Below, one piece after another: positions 13,813-23,055 of a stretch of DNA of 64,000 nucleotides. The DNA lies in contig NZ_CDBN01000094.1 of assembly GCF_000820085.1 (NCBI RefSeq), positions 18,331 through 82,330 of the forward strand, in the 5' to 3' direction. The number at the start of each line of letters is the position of its first letter. The first letter of the stretch is position 1. The notes under the pieces are model-generated. The model saw only the letters and a list, made by a program, of their open reading frames with translations. It searched no databases and was not told the origin of the DNA. Source of the stretch: Aeromonas sanarellii (GTDB taxonomy: Bacteria; Pseudomonadota; Gammaproteobacteria; Enterobacterales; Aeromonadaceae). The position numbers and the translations under genes were made by a program.

Positions 13813-16395
13813 ATGACTGACAAAGAGATACAGTGGGTGACAGGGGACGGCATGGACCTGCTCGGTCGCCAGAACAGCGGTTCCGCCGACAAGACCGAAA
13901 AGCAGCGGCTGCTGGTGGTGGGCAACGGCATGGTGGGTCACCACTTCGTCGAGCAGCTGGTGGCGGCTGGTGGTCTCGACCGGTTCGAGGTGACGGTGTT
14001 AGGCGCCGAGCCGGACGCCGCCTACGACAGGGTGCACCTGTCCGAGGTGTTTGGCGGCAAGGCGCCCCAGGCCCTGCGCATGGCGGATCCCGCCTGGTAT
14101 GAAGAGAGCGGCATAACGCTGCGACTGGGGGCCGAGGTGGAGGTGCTAGACCGGGCCGCCCGCACCCTGACCCTCGCCAACGGCGAGCAGTTCCCTTACG
14201 ACCGCCTGGTGCTGGCGACCGGTTCCGTGCCCTTCGTACCCCCCATTCCCGGCCATCAGCGGGAGGGCTGCTTCGTCTATCGCACCCTGGGGGATCTCGC
14301 CGCCATCCGCGATGCCTGCGCTCAGGCCCGCAGCGGCGTGGTCATCGGCGGCGGTCTGCTCGGGCTGGAGGCGGCCAATGCCCTGCGCCTGCTCGGCCTC
14401 AAGACCCAGGTGGTGGAGTTCGCCCCCAGGCTGATGCCGGTGCAGCTCGACGAGAGCGGCGGCGCCGTGCTGCGGGACAAGATCCAGGCGCTCGGGGTCG
14501 AGGTGCTGGTGGAGAAGGCCACCGAGTGCATCGAGCAGGGGGAGCAGGCACGCCACCGCCTGCGCTTCAAGGACGGCACTCACATTGAGACCGACGTCCT
14601 GCTGTTCTCCGCGGGGATCCGCCCCGCCGACACCCTGGCCCGCCAATCCGGGCTGGACGTCGGGGAGCGCGGCGGCATCTGCATCGACGACGGCTGCCAC
14701 AGCTCGGATCCCGCCATTCTCGCCATCGGCGAGTGCGCGCTCTGGCAGGGGCGCATCTTCGGCCTGGTGGCCCCCGGCTACCAGATGGCCCGGGCCGCCG
14801 TGGCCAGCCTGTGCGGCGGCGAGAGCCGCTTCACGGGGGCCGACATGTCCACCAAGCTCAAGCTGATGGGGGTGGACGTGGGCTCCATCGGCGACGCCCA
14901 CGCCGCCACCGCCGGCGCCCAGGAGCTGCTGCTGCTGGACAGGGTCAAGGGCATCTACAAGAAGCTGGTGACCGACGGCGAGGGCAATCGCCTGCTCGGC
15001 GCCATCCTGGTGGGGGACGGGGCCGATTATGAGCGGCTGCTGCAGTACTACCAGAACGGGGTGGCGCTGCCCCAGCCGCCGCTCTCCCTGCTGGTGGGGG
15101 AGGTCGGGGCCGCCCCCGCGCCCCTGGTGCTGCCGGATAGCGCCATCCTCTGCTCCTGCCACAACGTCAGCAAGGGGGACGTGGTGGCCGCCGTGCGGGC
15201 GGGCAATCACGAGCTGGCGGCGGTGAAGAGCTGCACCAAAGCGGGCACGGGCTGCGGCGGTTGCAGCAACCTGCTCAAGCAGGTGGTGGATCAGACCCTG
15301 GCGGACCTAGGCGTCGAGGCGGACAAGGGGCTGTGCGAGCACTTCGCCTACGGCCGTCAGGAGCTCTACCACCTGGCCCGGGTGGGCGAGCTGAAGAGCT
15401 TCGAGGCGCTGCGGGACAAGCACGGCCAGGGGCTGGGGTGCGACATCTGCAAGCCGACGGTGGCCTCCATCCTGGCGTCCCTCTGGAACGAGCACGTGCT
15501 GGAGAAGCCCCACCGCGCGTTGCAGGATACCAACGACGCCTTCCTTGCGAACCTGCAAAAGGACGGCACCTATTCGGTGGTGCCGCGCATCCCGGGGGGG
15601 GAGATCACCCCGGAGGGGCTCATCACCATCGGCGAAGTGGCGCGCAAGTACGGCCTCTACACCAAGATCACCGGCGGCCAGCGCATCGATCTCTTCGGCG
15701 CCCGGGTCGACCAGCTGCCCGCCATCTGGGGCGAGTTGGTGGCAGCGGGCTTTGAGACCGGTCAGGCCTACGGCAAGTCGGTGCGCACCGTGAAGTCCTG
15801 CGTGGGCTCCACCTGGTGTCGCTACGGGGTGCAGGACTCCATGACCCTGACCCAGACCCTGGAGCATCGCTACAAGGGGCTGCGGGCCCCTCACAAGCTG
15901 AAGTTTGCGGTCTCCGGCTGCACCCGGGAGTGCGCCGAGGCCCAGAGCAAGGACATCGGCGTCATCGCCACCGAGCGGGGCTGGAACCTCTATGTGTGTG
16001 GCAACGGCGGCATGCGGCCGCGCCACGCCGACCTGTTCGCCACGGATCTCGACGAGCAGACCCTGATCCGCTACATCGATCGGCTGCTGATGTTCTATGT
16101 GCGCACCGGGGACAGGCTGCAACGTACCTCGGTCTGGATGGAGAACATGGAAGGGGGGCTCGACTACCTAAAGTCGGTGATCATCGAGGACAGGCTCGGC
16201 ATCGGCGCCGAGCTGGAGGCCATGATGGAGGGGATCGTCGGCACCTGGCAGTGCGAGTGGAAGAGCACATTGGCGGATCCGGACAAGCTCAAGCTGTTCG
16301 AGGCCTTCGTCAACCGGCCCGAGGACGAGACGCCGCCGCGCCGTGAGGAGCGGGGGCAATGGGTGCCGGATATCGCTATCAAGGAGGTGGTATGA
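13813..16395 (+). CDS. nirB: NADH-dependent nitrite reductase large subunit
   Basis: Cytoplasmic siroheme enzyme reducing nitrite to ammonium, completing nitrate assimilation. The 860-residue chain shows an FAD/NADH domain first (LLVVGNGMVGHHF near residue 34; VVIGGGLLGLEAANALRLLG), a BFD-like [2Fe-2S] domain starting at Cys447 (CSCHNVSKGDVV, later CGGC), and a siroheme/[4Fe-4S] domain with ligands Cys663, Cys669, Cys703 and Cys707 (C-x5-C then C-x3-C). The start at 13813 follows AAGGAAGAG; an internal ATG at 13852 is possible. nirD overlaps its stop codon. Siroheme supply links it to cobA at 8707. Confidence 0.95.
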   Translation: MTDKEIQWVTGDGMDLLGRQNSGSADKTEKQRLLVVGNGMVGHHFVEQLVAAGGLDRFEVTVLGAEPDAAYDRVHLSEVFGGKAPQALRMADPAWYEESGITLRLGAEVEVLDRAARTLTLANGEQFPYDRLVLATGSVPFVPPIPGHQREGCFVYRTLGDLAAIRDACAQARSGVVIGGGLLGLEAANALRLLGLKTQVVEFAPRLMPVQLDESGGAVLRDKIQALGVEVLVEKATECIEQGEQARHRLRFKDGTHIETDVLLFSAGIRPADTLARQSGLDVGERGGICIDDGCHSSDPAILAIGECALWQGRIFGLVAPGYQMARAAVASLCGGESRFTGADMSTKLKLMGVDVGSIGDAHAATAGAQELLLLDRVKGIYKKLVTDGEGNRLLGAILVGDGADYERLLQYYQNGVALPQPPLSLLVGEVGAAPAPLVLPDSAILCSCHNVSKGDVVAAVRAGNHELAAVKSCTKAGTGCGGCSNLLKQVVDQTLADLGVEADKGLCEHFAYGRQELYHLARVGELKSFEALRDKHGQGLGCDICKPTVASILASLWNEHVLEKPHRALQDTNDAFLANLQKDGTYSVVPRIPGGEITPEGLITIGEVARKYGLYTKITGGQRIDLFGARVDQLPAIWGELVAAGFETGQAYGKSVRTVKSCVGSTWCRYGVQDSMTLTQTLEHRYKGLRAPHKLKFAVSGCTRECAEAQSKDIGVIATERGWNLYVCGNGGMRPRHADLFATDLDEQTLIRYIDRLLMFYVRTGDRLQRTSVWMENMEGGLDYLKSVIIEDRLGIGAELEAMMEGIVGTWQCEWKSTLADPDKLKLFEAFVNRPEDETPPRREERGQWVPDIAIKEVV

Positions 16396-16751
16396 GGGAC
16401 ATAAAAGAAGAGACCTTGCAGTCAGCGACCGGGGCCTGGCATCGGGTATGCGAGCTGGCGGCGCTGCCGGAGCAGGCCGGGCGCAGCGCCTGGCTGGAGG
16501 GGCGGGTGCTGGCACTGTTTCGCCTCGGGGAGCATGTCTATGCCCTGGACGGGGTGGACCCCCTGGCCGGCGTCGCCGTGCTGGGGCGTGGCCTGGTGGG
16601 GGATGCCGGTGGGGAGCCCGTGGTCGCCTCGCCGCTCTACAAGCAGCGCTACGCCCTGATGGACGGTCGCTGTCTGGACGATCCGGCCCTGAGCGTCGCC
16701 TGCTGGCCGGTGCGGCTGGAGGGGAGCGAGGTCTGGGTACAGCTGGGGTGA
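16392..16751 (+). CDS. nirD: Nitrite reductase small subunit
   Basis: Accessory subunit of NirBD nitrite reductase, 119 residues, with the Rieske-like fold but no cysteine/histidine cluster ligands, as is normal for NirD. Recognisable stretches are WHRVCELAALPEQAG, VLALFRLGEHVYALDGVDP and PVVASPLYKQRYALMDG. The ATG at 16392 overlaps the nirB TGA (ATGA) and is preceded by a perfect AAGGAGG inside nirB, so translation is probably coupled. It is the last gene of the operon; a strong terminator follows. Confidence 0.92.
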   Translation: MRDIKEETLQSATGAWHRVCELAALPEQAGRSAWLEGRVLALFRLGEHVYALDGVDPLAGVAVLGRGLVGDAGGEPVVASPLYKQRYALMDGRCLDDPALSVACWPVRLEGSEVWVQLG

Positions 16752-16778
16752 GTGGCACCATCTGAAAACCGTTTTTCT

Positions 16779-16806
16779 ATCACCGGGCTTGCCCGGTGAT
16801 TTTTTT
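16779..16806 (+). terminator. Intrinsic terminator of nrtABD-nirBD
   Basis: ATCACCGGGC (16779-16788) pairs with GCCCGGTGAT (16791-16800), followed by TTTTTT. It lies 28 bp after the nirD stop and closes the operon. Confidence 0.88.
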
Positions 16807-16844
16807 GTGGCTGACCCGACATTTCTTGCACGAGAGGATGGCGG

Positions 16845-16896
16845 GAAAACGTTTTTTGGAAATAATGGACAAACGTTTGTAACTGGATGTTTGTCT
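16845..16896 (+). promoter_or_regulatory. Palindromic operator candidates before the HTH-kinase gene
   Basis: AAAACGTTTT (16846-16855) and ACAAACGTTTGT (16869-16880) are perfect palindromes sharing the core AACGTT, with centres 24 bp apart. A further half-like ATGTTTGTCT runs up to the start codon at 16897. Because the encoded protein begins with a helix-turn-helix domain, these are good candidates for an autoregulatory operator. No confident -10/-35 pair was found. Confidence 0.5.
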
Positions 16897-17981
16897 ATGA
16901 CGGAACGTGAGCAAGAGATCCTCGCCCTGCTGCGCCAGGACCCCATGATTGCCCAGCAGGAGCTGGCGGACAGGCTCGGTATCAGCCGCTCGGCGCTGGC
17001 GAGCCACATCTCCAGCCTGATGCGTCAGGGCTATGTGCAGGGGCGCGGCTACGTGCTGCGCGAAGGCCCCTATGCCGTGGTGATCGGCGGCGCCAACATG
17101 GATATCTGCGGTTGCAGCCACGACAACCTGCGCATCGGGGATTCCAACCCCGGCAAGGTGCGTACCTCGGCCGGCGGGGTGGGGCGCAACATCGCCGAGA
17201 ACCTGGCGCGGCTCGGCACCGACACCCGGCTGCTGACCGCGGTGGGCAACGATCAGTACGGCCATCACCTGCTGGAGGTGAGCCAGCGCGCCGGCGTCGA
17301 TGTGCGCCAGGTGCTGGTGCTGGAGGGGCAGGCGACCTCCTGCTACCTCAGCCTGCACGACGGCAGCGGCGAGATGAGCTGCGCCGTCAACGACATGGGG
17401 ATCATCGAGCAGCTCACCCCGGCCCGGCTTGCCCCCCTGAGCGGCTTCCTCGGCGCGGCCCGGCTCTGGGTGCTCGACACCAACCTCGCCACTCACACCC
17501 TGGACTGGCTGTTCGAGCGCCAGGGGGAGCACATCATCTTCGTGGACACCGTGTCGGTCGCCAAGGTGGAGAAGATCCGCCCCTGGCTGCACCGCATCCA
17601 CACCCTCAAACCCAATCGTACCGAGGCGGAGCAGCTGTGCGGCTTCACCATCGGCGGGCCCGACACCTGGCCCATGGCGGCGGCCTGGTTCCACCGCGCC
17701 GGGGTGCAGCGGCTCTTCCTGAGTCTCGGGGATCAGGGGATCTTCTACAGCGACGGGGCGTGCCAGGGCCATCTGCCCGTGCTCGGCAGCCCTGTCGTCA
17801 ACGTGACCGGCGGCGGCGATGCCTTCATGGCAGGGCTGGCCCACGCCTGGTTGCAGGAGCAGGACATTGTCGAGACGACCCGGTTCGCCCTCGGTTGCGC
17901 CGCCCTCACCGTCAATTGTTCCGATACCGTCTTTTCCGGCCTATCCAAGGCCGCCGTTGAACGCATGCTGGAGGAGTACCC

Positions 17982-17988
<7 letters not shown>
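16897..17988 (+). CDS. psuK: HTH-PfkB sugar kinase, probable pseudouridine kinase
   Basis: Likely phosphorylates pseudouridine to pseudouridine 5'-phosphate, the substrate of PsuG encoded next. The 363-residue protein begins with a winged helix-turn-helix (TEREQEILALLRQDPMI, ELADRLGISRSALASHISSL; residues 2-50) fused to a PfkB kinase. PfkB signatures are AGGVGRNIAENLARLG near residue 90 and VTGGGDAFMAGLAHAW near 305. I chose the ATG at 16897, right after the palindromes, since upstream sequence overlaps the terminator of the previous operon. The psuG start overlaps its stop. Fusion to an HTH suggests a kinase that also regulates its own operon; substrate is inferred from the neighbour. Confidence 0.82.
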
Positions 17989-18890
<902 letters not shown>

Positions 18891-18911
18891 ACACCTTTGC
18901 GGAAGATGCAA

Positions 18912-18937
18912 AAGAGGGCCGATAGGCCCTCTTTTTA
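18912..18937. terminator. Bidirectional terminator between psuG and carbonic anhydrase
   Basis: AAGAGGGCC (18912-18920) pairs with GGCCCTCTT (18925-18933) around GATA and is followed by T residues on the plus strand and flanked by A residues for the minus strand, suiting the two convergent genes. Confidence 0.8.
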
Positions 18938-18962
18938 TTGCGCAAATCGGTGACATACAACC

Positions 18963-19691
18963 TTATTGCAGCACCAGTCGCCCGTTGAGGGGCTGGACGG
19001 GTCTGTTGTTGGGATGGTGCATCACCGCCTTGAAGGCGTCGATCTGCGCCTGACTCACCTGCACCGGCTCCTTCATCACCAGCCAGCGCACCCCTTCCGA
19101 GCAGGGCGGGGTGGTCAGCGACCCGCTGAAGCGGTAGTAGTCGTGCTGGGCGGGCAGCAGTGCCTCTGCCGAGACCCCTTCCTTGAGCTCGTGACTCTCC
19201 CCCGCCTTGGCTGGCAGCGCCTGCCAGGCCTGGCTCAGGGCGGCATTGGCCCAGCCCGGTTCGAACATCACGGCGACCACCGCCAGCTCCCCCTTGGCGT
19301 TGGCGTGGACCAGGTGACCCTCCAGGGGGTAGGACCTGCCCTCGATGAGGTTTTCGCTGGGGGCGTGGAAGTGGAACTGCTTGAGCTCGAAGCGCATGCC
19401 GTCGAGTTCCAGGGCGCTCCCGGGGGCATAGTTGACCTGCACCGTGTGGCCGTTGTTGACCAGCGTCTTGCCACCCGTCCGGTAGTGGAACTGCAGGGGC
19501 GCCAGTTCGGCCTCCACCAGGCCTGCGAGGTTGACCGGCGACTGGTTGCTGCCCGCACACTGGCCATATTCCGGGGTCAGGCTGGCCCATTTCGCCGGAC
19601 CGGCTTCACCGCTGTATCCCCAGTGCGTCGTGGCGGCGAAGGCGGCGGGGCAGAGCAGCAGGGCGGTGGCCAACAGGGACTTTCTCATCAT
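18963..19691 (-). CDS. Periplasmic alpha-class carbonic anhydrase
   Basis: Zinc enzyme interconverting CO2 and bicarbonate, exported to the periplasm. The 242-residue precursor has a signal peptide (MRKSLLATALLLCPAAFA) and the alpha-CA landmarks: WGYSGEAGPAKWASL, NQSPVNL, the zinc histidines in QFHFHAPSEN and EGHLVHAN, and GSLTTPPCSEGVRW. Two ATGs are adjacent (19691 and 19688); the second fits the upstream AAGGA spacing better. It is monocistronic. The promoter region upstream is AT-rich. Physiological role is not apparent from neighbours. Confidence 0.93.
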   Translation of the reverse strand: MMRKSLLATALLLCPAAFAATTHWGYSGEAGPAKWASLTPEYGQCAGSNQSPVNLAGLVEAELAPLQFHYRTGGKTLVNNGHTVQVNYAPGSALELDGMRFELKQFHFHAPSENLIEGRSYPLEGHLVHANAKGELAVVAVMFEPGWANAALSQAWQALPAKAGESHELKEGVSAEALLPAQHDYYRFSGSLTTPPCSEGVRWLVMKEPVQVSQAQIDAFKAVMHHPNNRPVQPLNGRLVLQ

Positions 19692-19820
19692 GCATCCTTA
19701 TCTTGATTGAAAAGCACGGCCATTTCTTGCCTTCACACAAGAAGGCATCATCAATGGCATTGTCTGAATACGGGGTACCAAGGATCAGACCCGGTTATTT
19801 GTTATGGAAGGCTGGTTGTT

Positions 19821-19988
19821 ATGTTGCATTTTTGGCGTGAAATGAATGGGCTCAAATATTTCATCTGGCAAGGTGGCGTATTAATTCATGGGAAGTATGT
19901 CGATGAATTAATAACGCCTGCCCGTGGTGGTGAATCGCCTTTCATGCCGTTCCAAATAAATAACGGGCTGATTCTAGAGTCGTTCTGA
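19821..19988 (+). CDS. Doubtful small ORF in an AT-rich stretch
   Basis: A 55-codon frame (MLHFWREMNGLKYFIWQGG at its start, ending GLILESF) with no recognised family; the same frame extends upstream to 19707. Base composition here is clearly lower in GC than the flanking genes, and the downstream sequence is a decayed nuclease gene, so it may be a remnant of foreign or degraded DNA. No good ribosome-binding site is present. I cannot support a function. Confidence 0.2.
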   Translation: MLHFWREMNGLKYFIWQGGVLIHGKYVDELITPARGGESPFMPFQINNGLILESF

Positions 19989-20097
19989 TTGACCCCTTTG
20001 ATCTTGAACAAACAAGCACGCACTATTTCCCGGCGTCGACGATGCCACCCCCACACCTCTCCCGACGTAAGAAGCAGTCCTCTGTTGCCGGGGCAGG

Positions 20098-20274
20098 CAT
20101 GCCCATGACAGCGATGGGCCGGGCCTGTCCCAGCAGAAGGTGTCGGCCAGCCGGCTGGCGGACTGCAGGGTGACGGTGGATGCGGTGGAGGAGCAGACCG
20201 GGCTCGACTTCTTCGCCACGCTGCCGGACGGACAGGAAGAGACCATGGAGTTCCGGCTGATGGCCATGTGGTGA
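20098..20274 (+). pseudogene. C-terminal fragment of a DNA/RNA non-specific endonuclease-like gene
   Basis: The frame ending in TGA at 20272 reads LSQQKVSASRLADCRVTVD, then VEEQTGLDFFATLPDGQEET and MEFRLMAMW. The TVD-x2-E-x2-TGLDFF-x-x-LPD pattern is the C-terminal end of NUC-family (EndA/EndoG-like) secreted nucleases. No start codon, signal peptide or DRGH catalytic segment is found upstream, so only the tail remains. The rest of the gap 19692-20317 shows no other gene. Assignment is from memory of the family and needs a search. Confidence 0.5.
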
Positions 20275-20294
20275 TTCCGAATCACAGATAACGC

Positions 20295-20318
20295 AACAGG
20301 GGCCTGGGCCCCTGTTGT
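20295..20318. terminator. Hairpin between nuclease fragment and lipoprotein gene
   Basis: CAACAGGGG (20295-20303) pairs with CCCCTGTTG (20310-20318), with an inner CC/GG. There is no strong T run on either strand, so it may be a weak or relic terminator of the nuclease fragment. Confidence 0.45.
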
Positions 20319-20533
20319 CATTTGCTTATCTCGTCACCCACTTTCTTGACGGTATCCCGGGTACCATGGCCTATCTCTCGGGCCACATCCCGGGTGGTGT
20401 GGCCAATCTCGCGGGTCACGTCTCTGGTGGTATGGCCCACGGTTCTGCCCGCCTCCTTGATGTGGGTGCAGCCGGTCGTCACCGCCCCCAGGGCCAGCCC
20501 GAGCACCAGCCATATCCGGCCATTGCGCATCAT
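20318..20533 (-). CDS. Small lipoprotein with 11-residue repeats
   Basis: A 71-residue predicted lipoprotein: signal segment RIWLVLGLALGAVTTGC with lipidated Cys near residue 22. The mature part is almost entirely a repeat of 11 residues, GHTTRDVTREI, GHTTRDVAREI, GHGTRDTVKKV, consistent with a hendecad amphipathic helix. The repeat is visible in the DNA as 33-bp units. Similar apolar-charged hendecads are known in small envelope and stress proteins, but I recognise no family. It is transcribed toward the nuclease remnant and away from the methyltransferase gene's direction of stop, separated from it by 45 bp. Confidence 0.7.
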   Translation of the reverse strand: MMRNGRIWLVLGLALGAVTTGCTHIKEAGRTVGHTTRDVTREIGHTTRDVAREIGHGTRDTVKKVGDEISK

Positions 20534-20578
20534 GGGTCGCTCCTTTCCTGATGTATGCCATCCATTATCGATGGGCCA

Positions 20579-21661
20579 TTATGGCCGCGCAGGCAGAGGT
20601 TGGGCAACCAGCAGGGTATGACCCGGGCCCGGGATCTCGTGCTCGGCCTCCACGTGGAAGCCGGCATCACGCAGGCACTGGTACATCTGCTTGGAGTGAT
20701 AGAAGCGGCTGTTGCCGTTGGCGATGGCGGTGAAGTAGAGGGAGGTGGCGTTGAGACAGAAACTGGCGGCCTCGAAACTCTGCCTGTCCCAGAAGAGCTC
20801 CAGAATGCAGACCCTGGCTCCCGGCTTCATGTGCTGACGAATGCGCTTGAGGATGGTGACGATCTGCTCGTGGCTGAAACAGTCGAGGAACTGGCTCATC
20901 CACCAGATGTCGGCCTCCCCGGGCAGGTGGCCTTCGGCCTCCAGCATGTTGACCCCGTGACCACGGACCCGGTCTGCCAGACCCGCAGCCTCTATCCTGG
21001 GCCGGGCCAGGGCGAGCTGCTCCGGCAGATCCAGAATGGTGACGCTGAGCTCAGGATCCCTGGCCGCACAGGAGAGAGCCCACTTGCCCGTGTTGCCCCC
21101 GACGTCATAGAGGCAGCGTGGCGCGTAGTTCAGCACATGATCCTGCGCCTGCTGGAATGCCCAGTCGGAGTAGAAGTGATCGAAGGAGAACCAGCTGGCG
21201 CGGGCAGGTTCAGGCAACTCATCCAGATGGGGGTAGATGGTCTCCCAATCGGGGCTGAACACCTTGAGCCCCTCCGGCCTGCCCTCGCGAATGGCATCCA
21301 GCAGCTGGGCCAGCGGCTGGTAACAGACGTGCTGGGTGAAGTCCATGTTGACCCGGGTCATGGGGTCGTTTAGCAGGTACTTGCCCACCTTGCCGAGCAC
21401 ATAGTGCTCTCCGGCCAGATGACAGACACCGCCACCCAGCCCCATGTCCAGCAGCACCGCCACCGCATATTCGCTGAGCCCGCAGTGGCTGGCGATGTCG
21501 GCCGTGGTGGCCCCCGTCTTGCCTCGGCTCTCCAGATAGGCGAGCACCCCGGTTTCCCGCAGGCACCAGCTCGCCTGAAACAGCATGGGGGCGAAGGCGA
21601 TGCGCTGAGCCTGGCTGATGGCATCGAGGGCGTTGTATTGCTCACACTGGTAGTGTTTCAA
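20579..21661 (-). CDS. apeB: SAM-dependent methyltransferase of the aryl-polyene cluster
   Basis: Class I methyltransferase, 360 residues, resembling O-methyltransferase family 2 with an N-terminal winged-helix dimerisation part (TTADIASHCGLSEYAVAVLL) and a SAM-binding core (CLYDVGGNTGKWALSCAA near residue 185; VTILDLPEQLALARPRIEAAG). In aryl-polyene clusters a methyltransferase modifies the aromatic head group. It sits 18 bp downstream of a lipoprotein gene in the same direction, forming the left, divergent arm of the cluster. The letter follows the Xenorhabdus/E. coli ape naming by position and is less certain than the family. Confidence 0.75.
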   Translation of the reverse strand: MKHYQCEQYNALDAISQAQRIAFAPMLFQASWCLRETGVLAYLESRGKTGATTADIASHCGLSEYAVAVLLDMGLGGGVCHLAGEHYVLGKVGKYLLNDPMTRVNMDFTQHVCYQPLAQLLDAIREGRPEGLKVFSPDWETIYPHLDELPEPARASWFSFDHFYSDWAFQQAQDHVLNYAPRCLYDVGGNTGKWALSCAARDPELSVTILDLPEQLALARPRIEAAGLADRVRGHGVNMLEAEGHLPGEADIWWMSQFLDCFSHEQIVTILKRIRQHMKPGARVCILELFWDRQSFEAASFCLNATSLYFTAIANGNSRFYHSKQMYQCLRDAGFHVEAEHEIPGPGHTLLVAQPLPARP

Positions 21662-21679
21662 TGGCGGTCCTGTCTCTGG

Positions 21680-22072
21680 TTATTGGGTGCCGGCGCGGGA
21701 CAGTTCGATCTGGATGGCCTGATTCAGCCCCAGGATCCAGCGATTATAACTGCGGTGGATGGCACCTTTGCCATCGTCATCCAGATTGATGCTGCTGACA
21801 TAATTGATAGAGTAATCACGAGCAGTATAAGGAATATTGATCACCGCCTGATGCTGGCGCACGTTCAATTGACCGCGAATAACACCTGGCTGTTCTTTTT
21901 TCATCACCCAGCCCTTGCTGATGCCACCGTTGATGATGGCATTACCAACCTGTTCTTCGCTCAAATTGAAATTCACCTGGTTGGCAGGAAGATTCTGTAT
22001 CGGCTTGCTGGTGGAGCAGGCGACGAGCAGGAATGCGCCGAGTACCAACCCCGATTTTGTGATCCAATTCAT
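21680..22072 (-). CDS. apeA: Small lipoprotein at the head of the left aryl-polyene arm
   Basis: A 130-residue predicted lipoprotein: MNWITKSGLVLGAFLLVAC gives the signal peptide and lipobox LVAC. The mature protein contains VGNAIINGGISKGWVMKKEQ and HQAVINIPYTARDYSINYV, possibly a beta-rich outer-membrane-associated domain of the kind that binds or chaperones surface lipids. Its base composition is noticeably more AT-rich than the polyene enzymes. It is co-directional with the methyltransferase gene and divergent from apeC across an AT-rich control region. Assignment as ApeA is by cluster position only; function unknown. Confidence 0.6.
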   Translation of the reverse strand: MNWITKSGLVLGAFLLVACSTSKPIQNLPANQVNFNLSEEQVGNAIINGGISKGWVMKKEQPGVIRGQLNVRQHQAVINIPYTARDYSINYVSSINLDDDGKGAIHRSYNRWILGLNQAIQIELSRAGTQ

Positions 22073-22079
22073 TATTATT

Positions 22080-22294
22080 CTCCGGTGCTAAATGCAATAA
22101 GCCAGGCAATGAGACATCATTGTCATGATATTTTCAATAAAATATGGTCTGATGCAATAAGTGATATGTGAGGGGATCTACTTTTTTAAAAAATAATGTT
22201 ACCATGCCAAAAAGTTAATACTGATAACAAGTTGGTTATTGTTTGCGCATATTTTTATGCCGACATTGAACAACTCATTTATTATATCTAATGA
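22080..22294. promoter_or_regulatory. AT-rich divergent control region of the aryl-polyene cluster
   Basis: The gap between the two arms is markedly AT-rich. It contains a 10-mer direct repeat ATGCAATAAG at 22092 and 22152, a dyad ATCAT-N4-ATGAT at 22116-22129, and a dyad ATAAC-N6-GTTAT at 22224-22239. A possible promoter for the right arm is TTGAAC (22266-22271) with TAATGA (22289-22294) at 17 bp. No gene is seen here. Confidence 0.45.
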
Positions 22295-22329
22295 ATTCCC
22301 GCGCCAAAAAAGGACAGAACGCCGCTATC

Positions 22330-23055
22330 ATGCTCTCATTTTCACTCCTTGATGCGCAGGCGCTCTCTCCTGGACTGGAGCAGGCCGGTCAATGGCAACA
22401 GTGGGCCAGAGAGGTACAGTGGCCCCAGGTCACTCCCGCGCTGCCCCTTACCCCCCTGATCCCCATGATGATGGCGCGCCGCCTCAGTGCGGGCGCCCGC
22501 CTCGCGGTACAACTCGGTCTGGATATGCTGGGTCGCCACCCCATCGACAGCGCCATCTTCGTCAGTCGTCATGGGGAGCTGGCGCGTTCCATGGCGCTGC
22601 TACAGGGCCTGGCGGCCGGCAAGCCGCTTTCCCCCACGGATTTCTCCATGTCGGTGCACAACACCGCGGCCGGGCTCTGTTCCATCCAGGGCAAGGCGGC
22701 CCTGCCCATGAGTTCCATTGCCGCAGGAGAAGGGGGCCTGATGGCCGGATTGACCGAGGCGATCGCCAACCTGCATGCCGGCGGTGAACGGGTGCTGCTG
22801 GTGGCGTTCGAGGGGGAGATCCCGGCGTTTCATCAAGCCTGGCTCCCTGCCACGGCGCCTTATGCGGTGGCGCTGGTGCTGGGGCGTGGCGAAGATGAAC
22901 ACGCAGTCGAACGCTGGCGCTGCGAGGGGCAACGGGAAGCCGGGCGGAACCCCGAGCTGGCCCAGCCCCTGGCATTCTGGCGCGCACATCTTTTGCAACA
23001 ACCCGCATGCCTGCTGAGCGATGGGCGCCGGGAGTGGTCATGGCGACGCAGCTGA
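22330..23055 (+). CDS. apeC: Aryl-polyene chain-length-factor-like ketosynthase partner
   Basis: Short ketosynthase-like protein (241 residues) that in aryl-polyene systems pairs with the full ketosynthase ApeO as a chain-length factor. It shows FSMSVHNTAAGLCSIQGKA and SSIAAGEGGLMAGLTEA; the usual catalytic TACSS sequence is replaced by SIAAGEG, so it should not condense on its own. I chose the ATG at 22330 because MLSFSLLDAQALSPGLE resembles homologue N-termini; an ATG at 22291 would overlap the -10 candidate. The next gene starts inside its last codons. It is the first gene of a 16-gene run in one direction. Confidence 0.8.
   Translation: MLSFSLLDAQALSPGLEQAGQWQQWAREVQWPQVTPALPLTPLIPMMMARRLSAGARLAVQLGLDMLGRHPIDSAIFVSRHGELARSMALLQGLAAGKPLSPTDFSMSVHNTAAGLCSIQGKAALPMSSIAAGEGGLMAGLTEAIANLHAGGERVLLVAFEGEIPAFHQAWLPATAPYAVALVLGRGEDEHAVERWRCEGQREAGRNPELAQPLAFWRAHLLQQPACLLSDGRREWSWRRS

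Noticed and set aside
16789..16896. N-terminal extension of the PfkB kinase up to 16789
   Set aside because: It would start inside the terminator stem of the previous operon and across the palindromes; homologous HTH-kinases start at the HTH.
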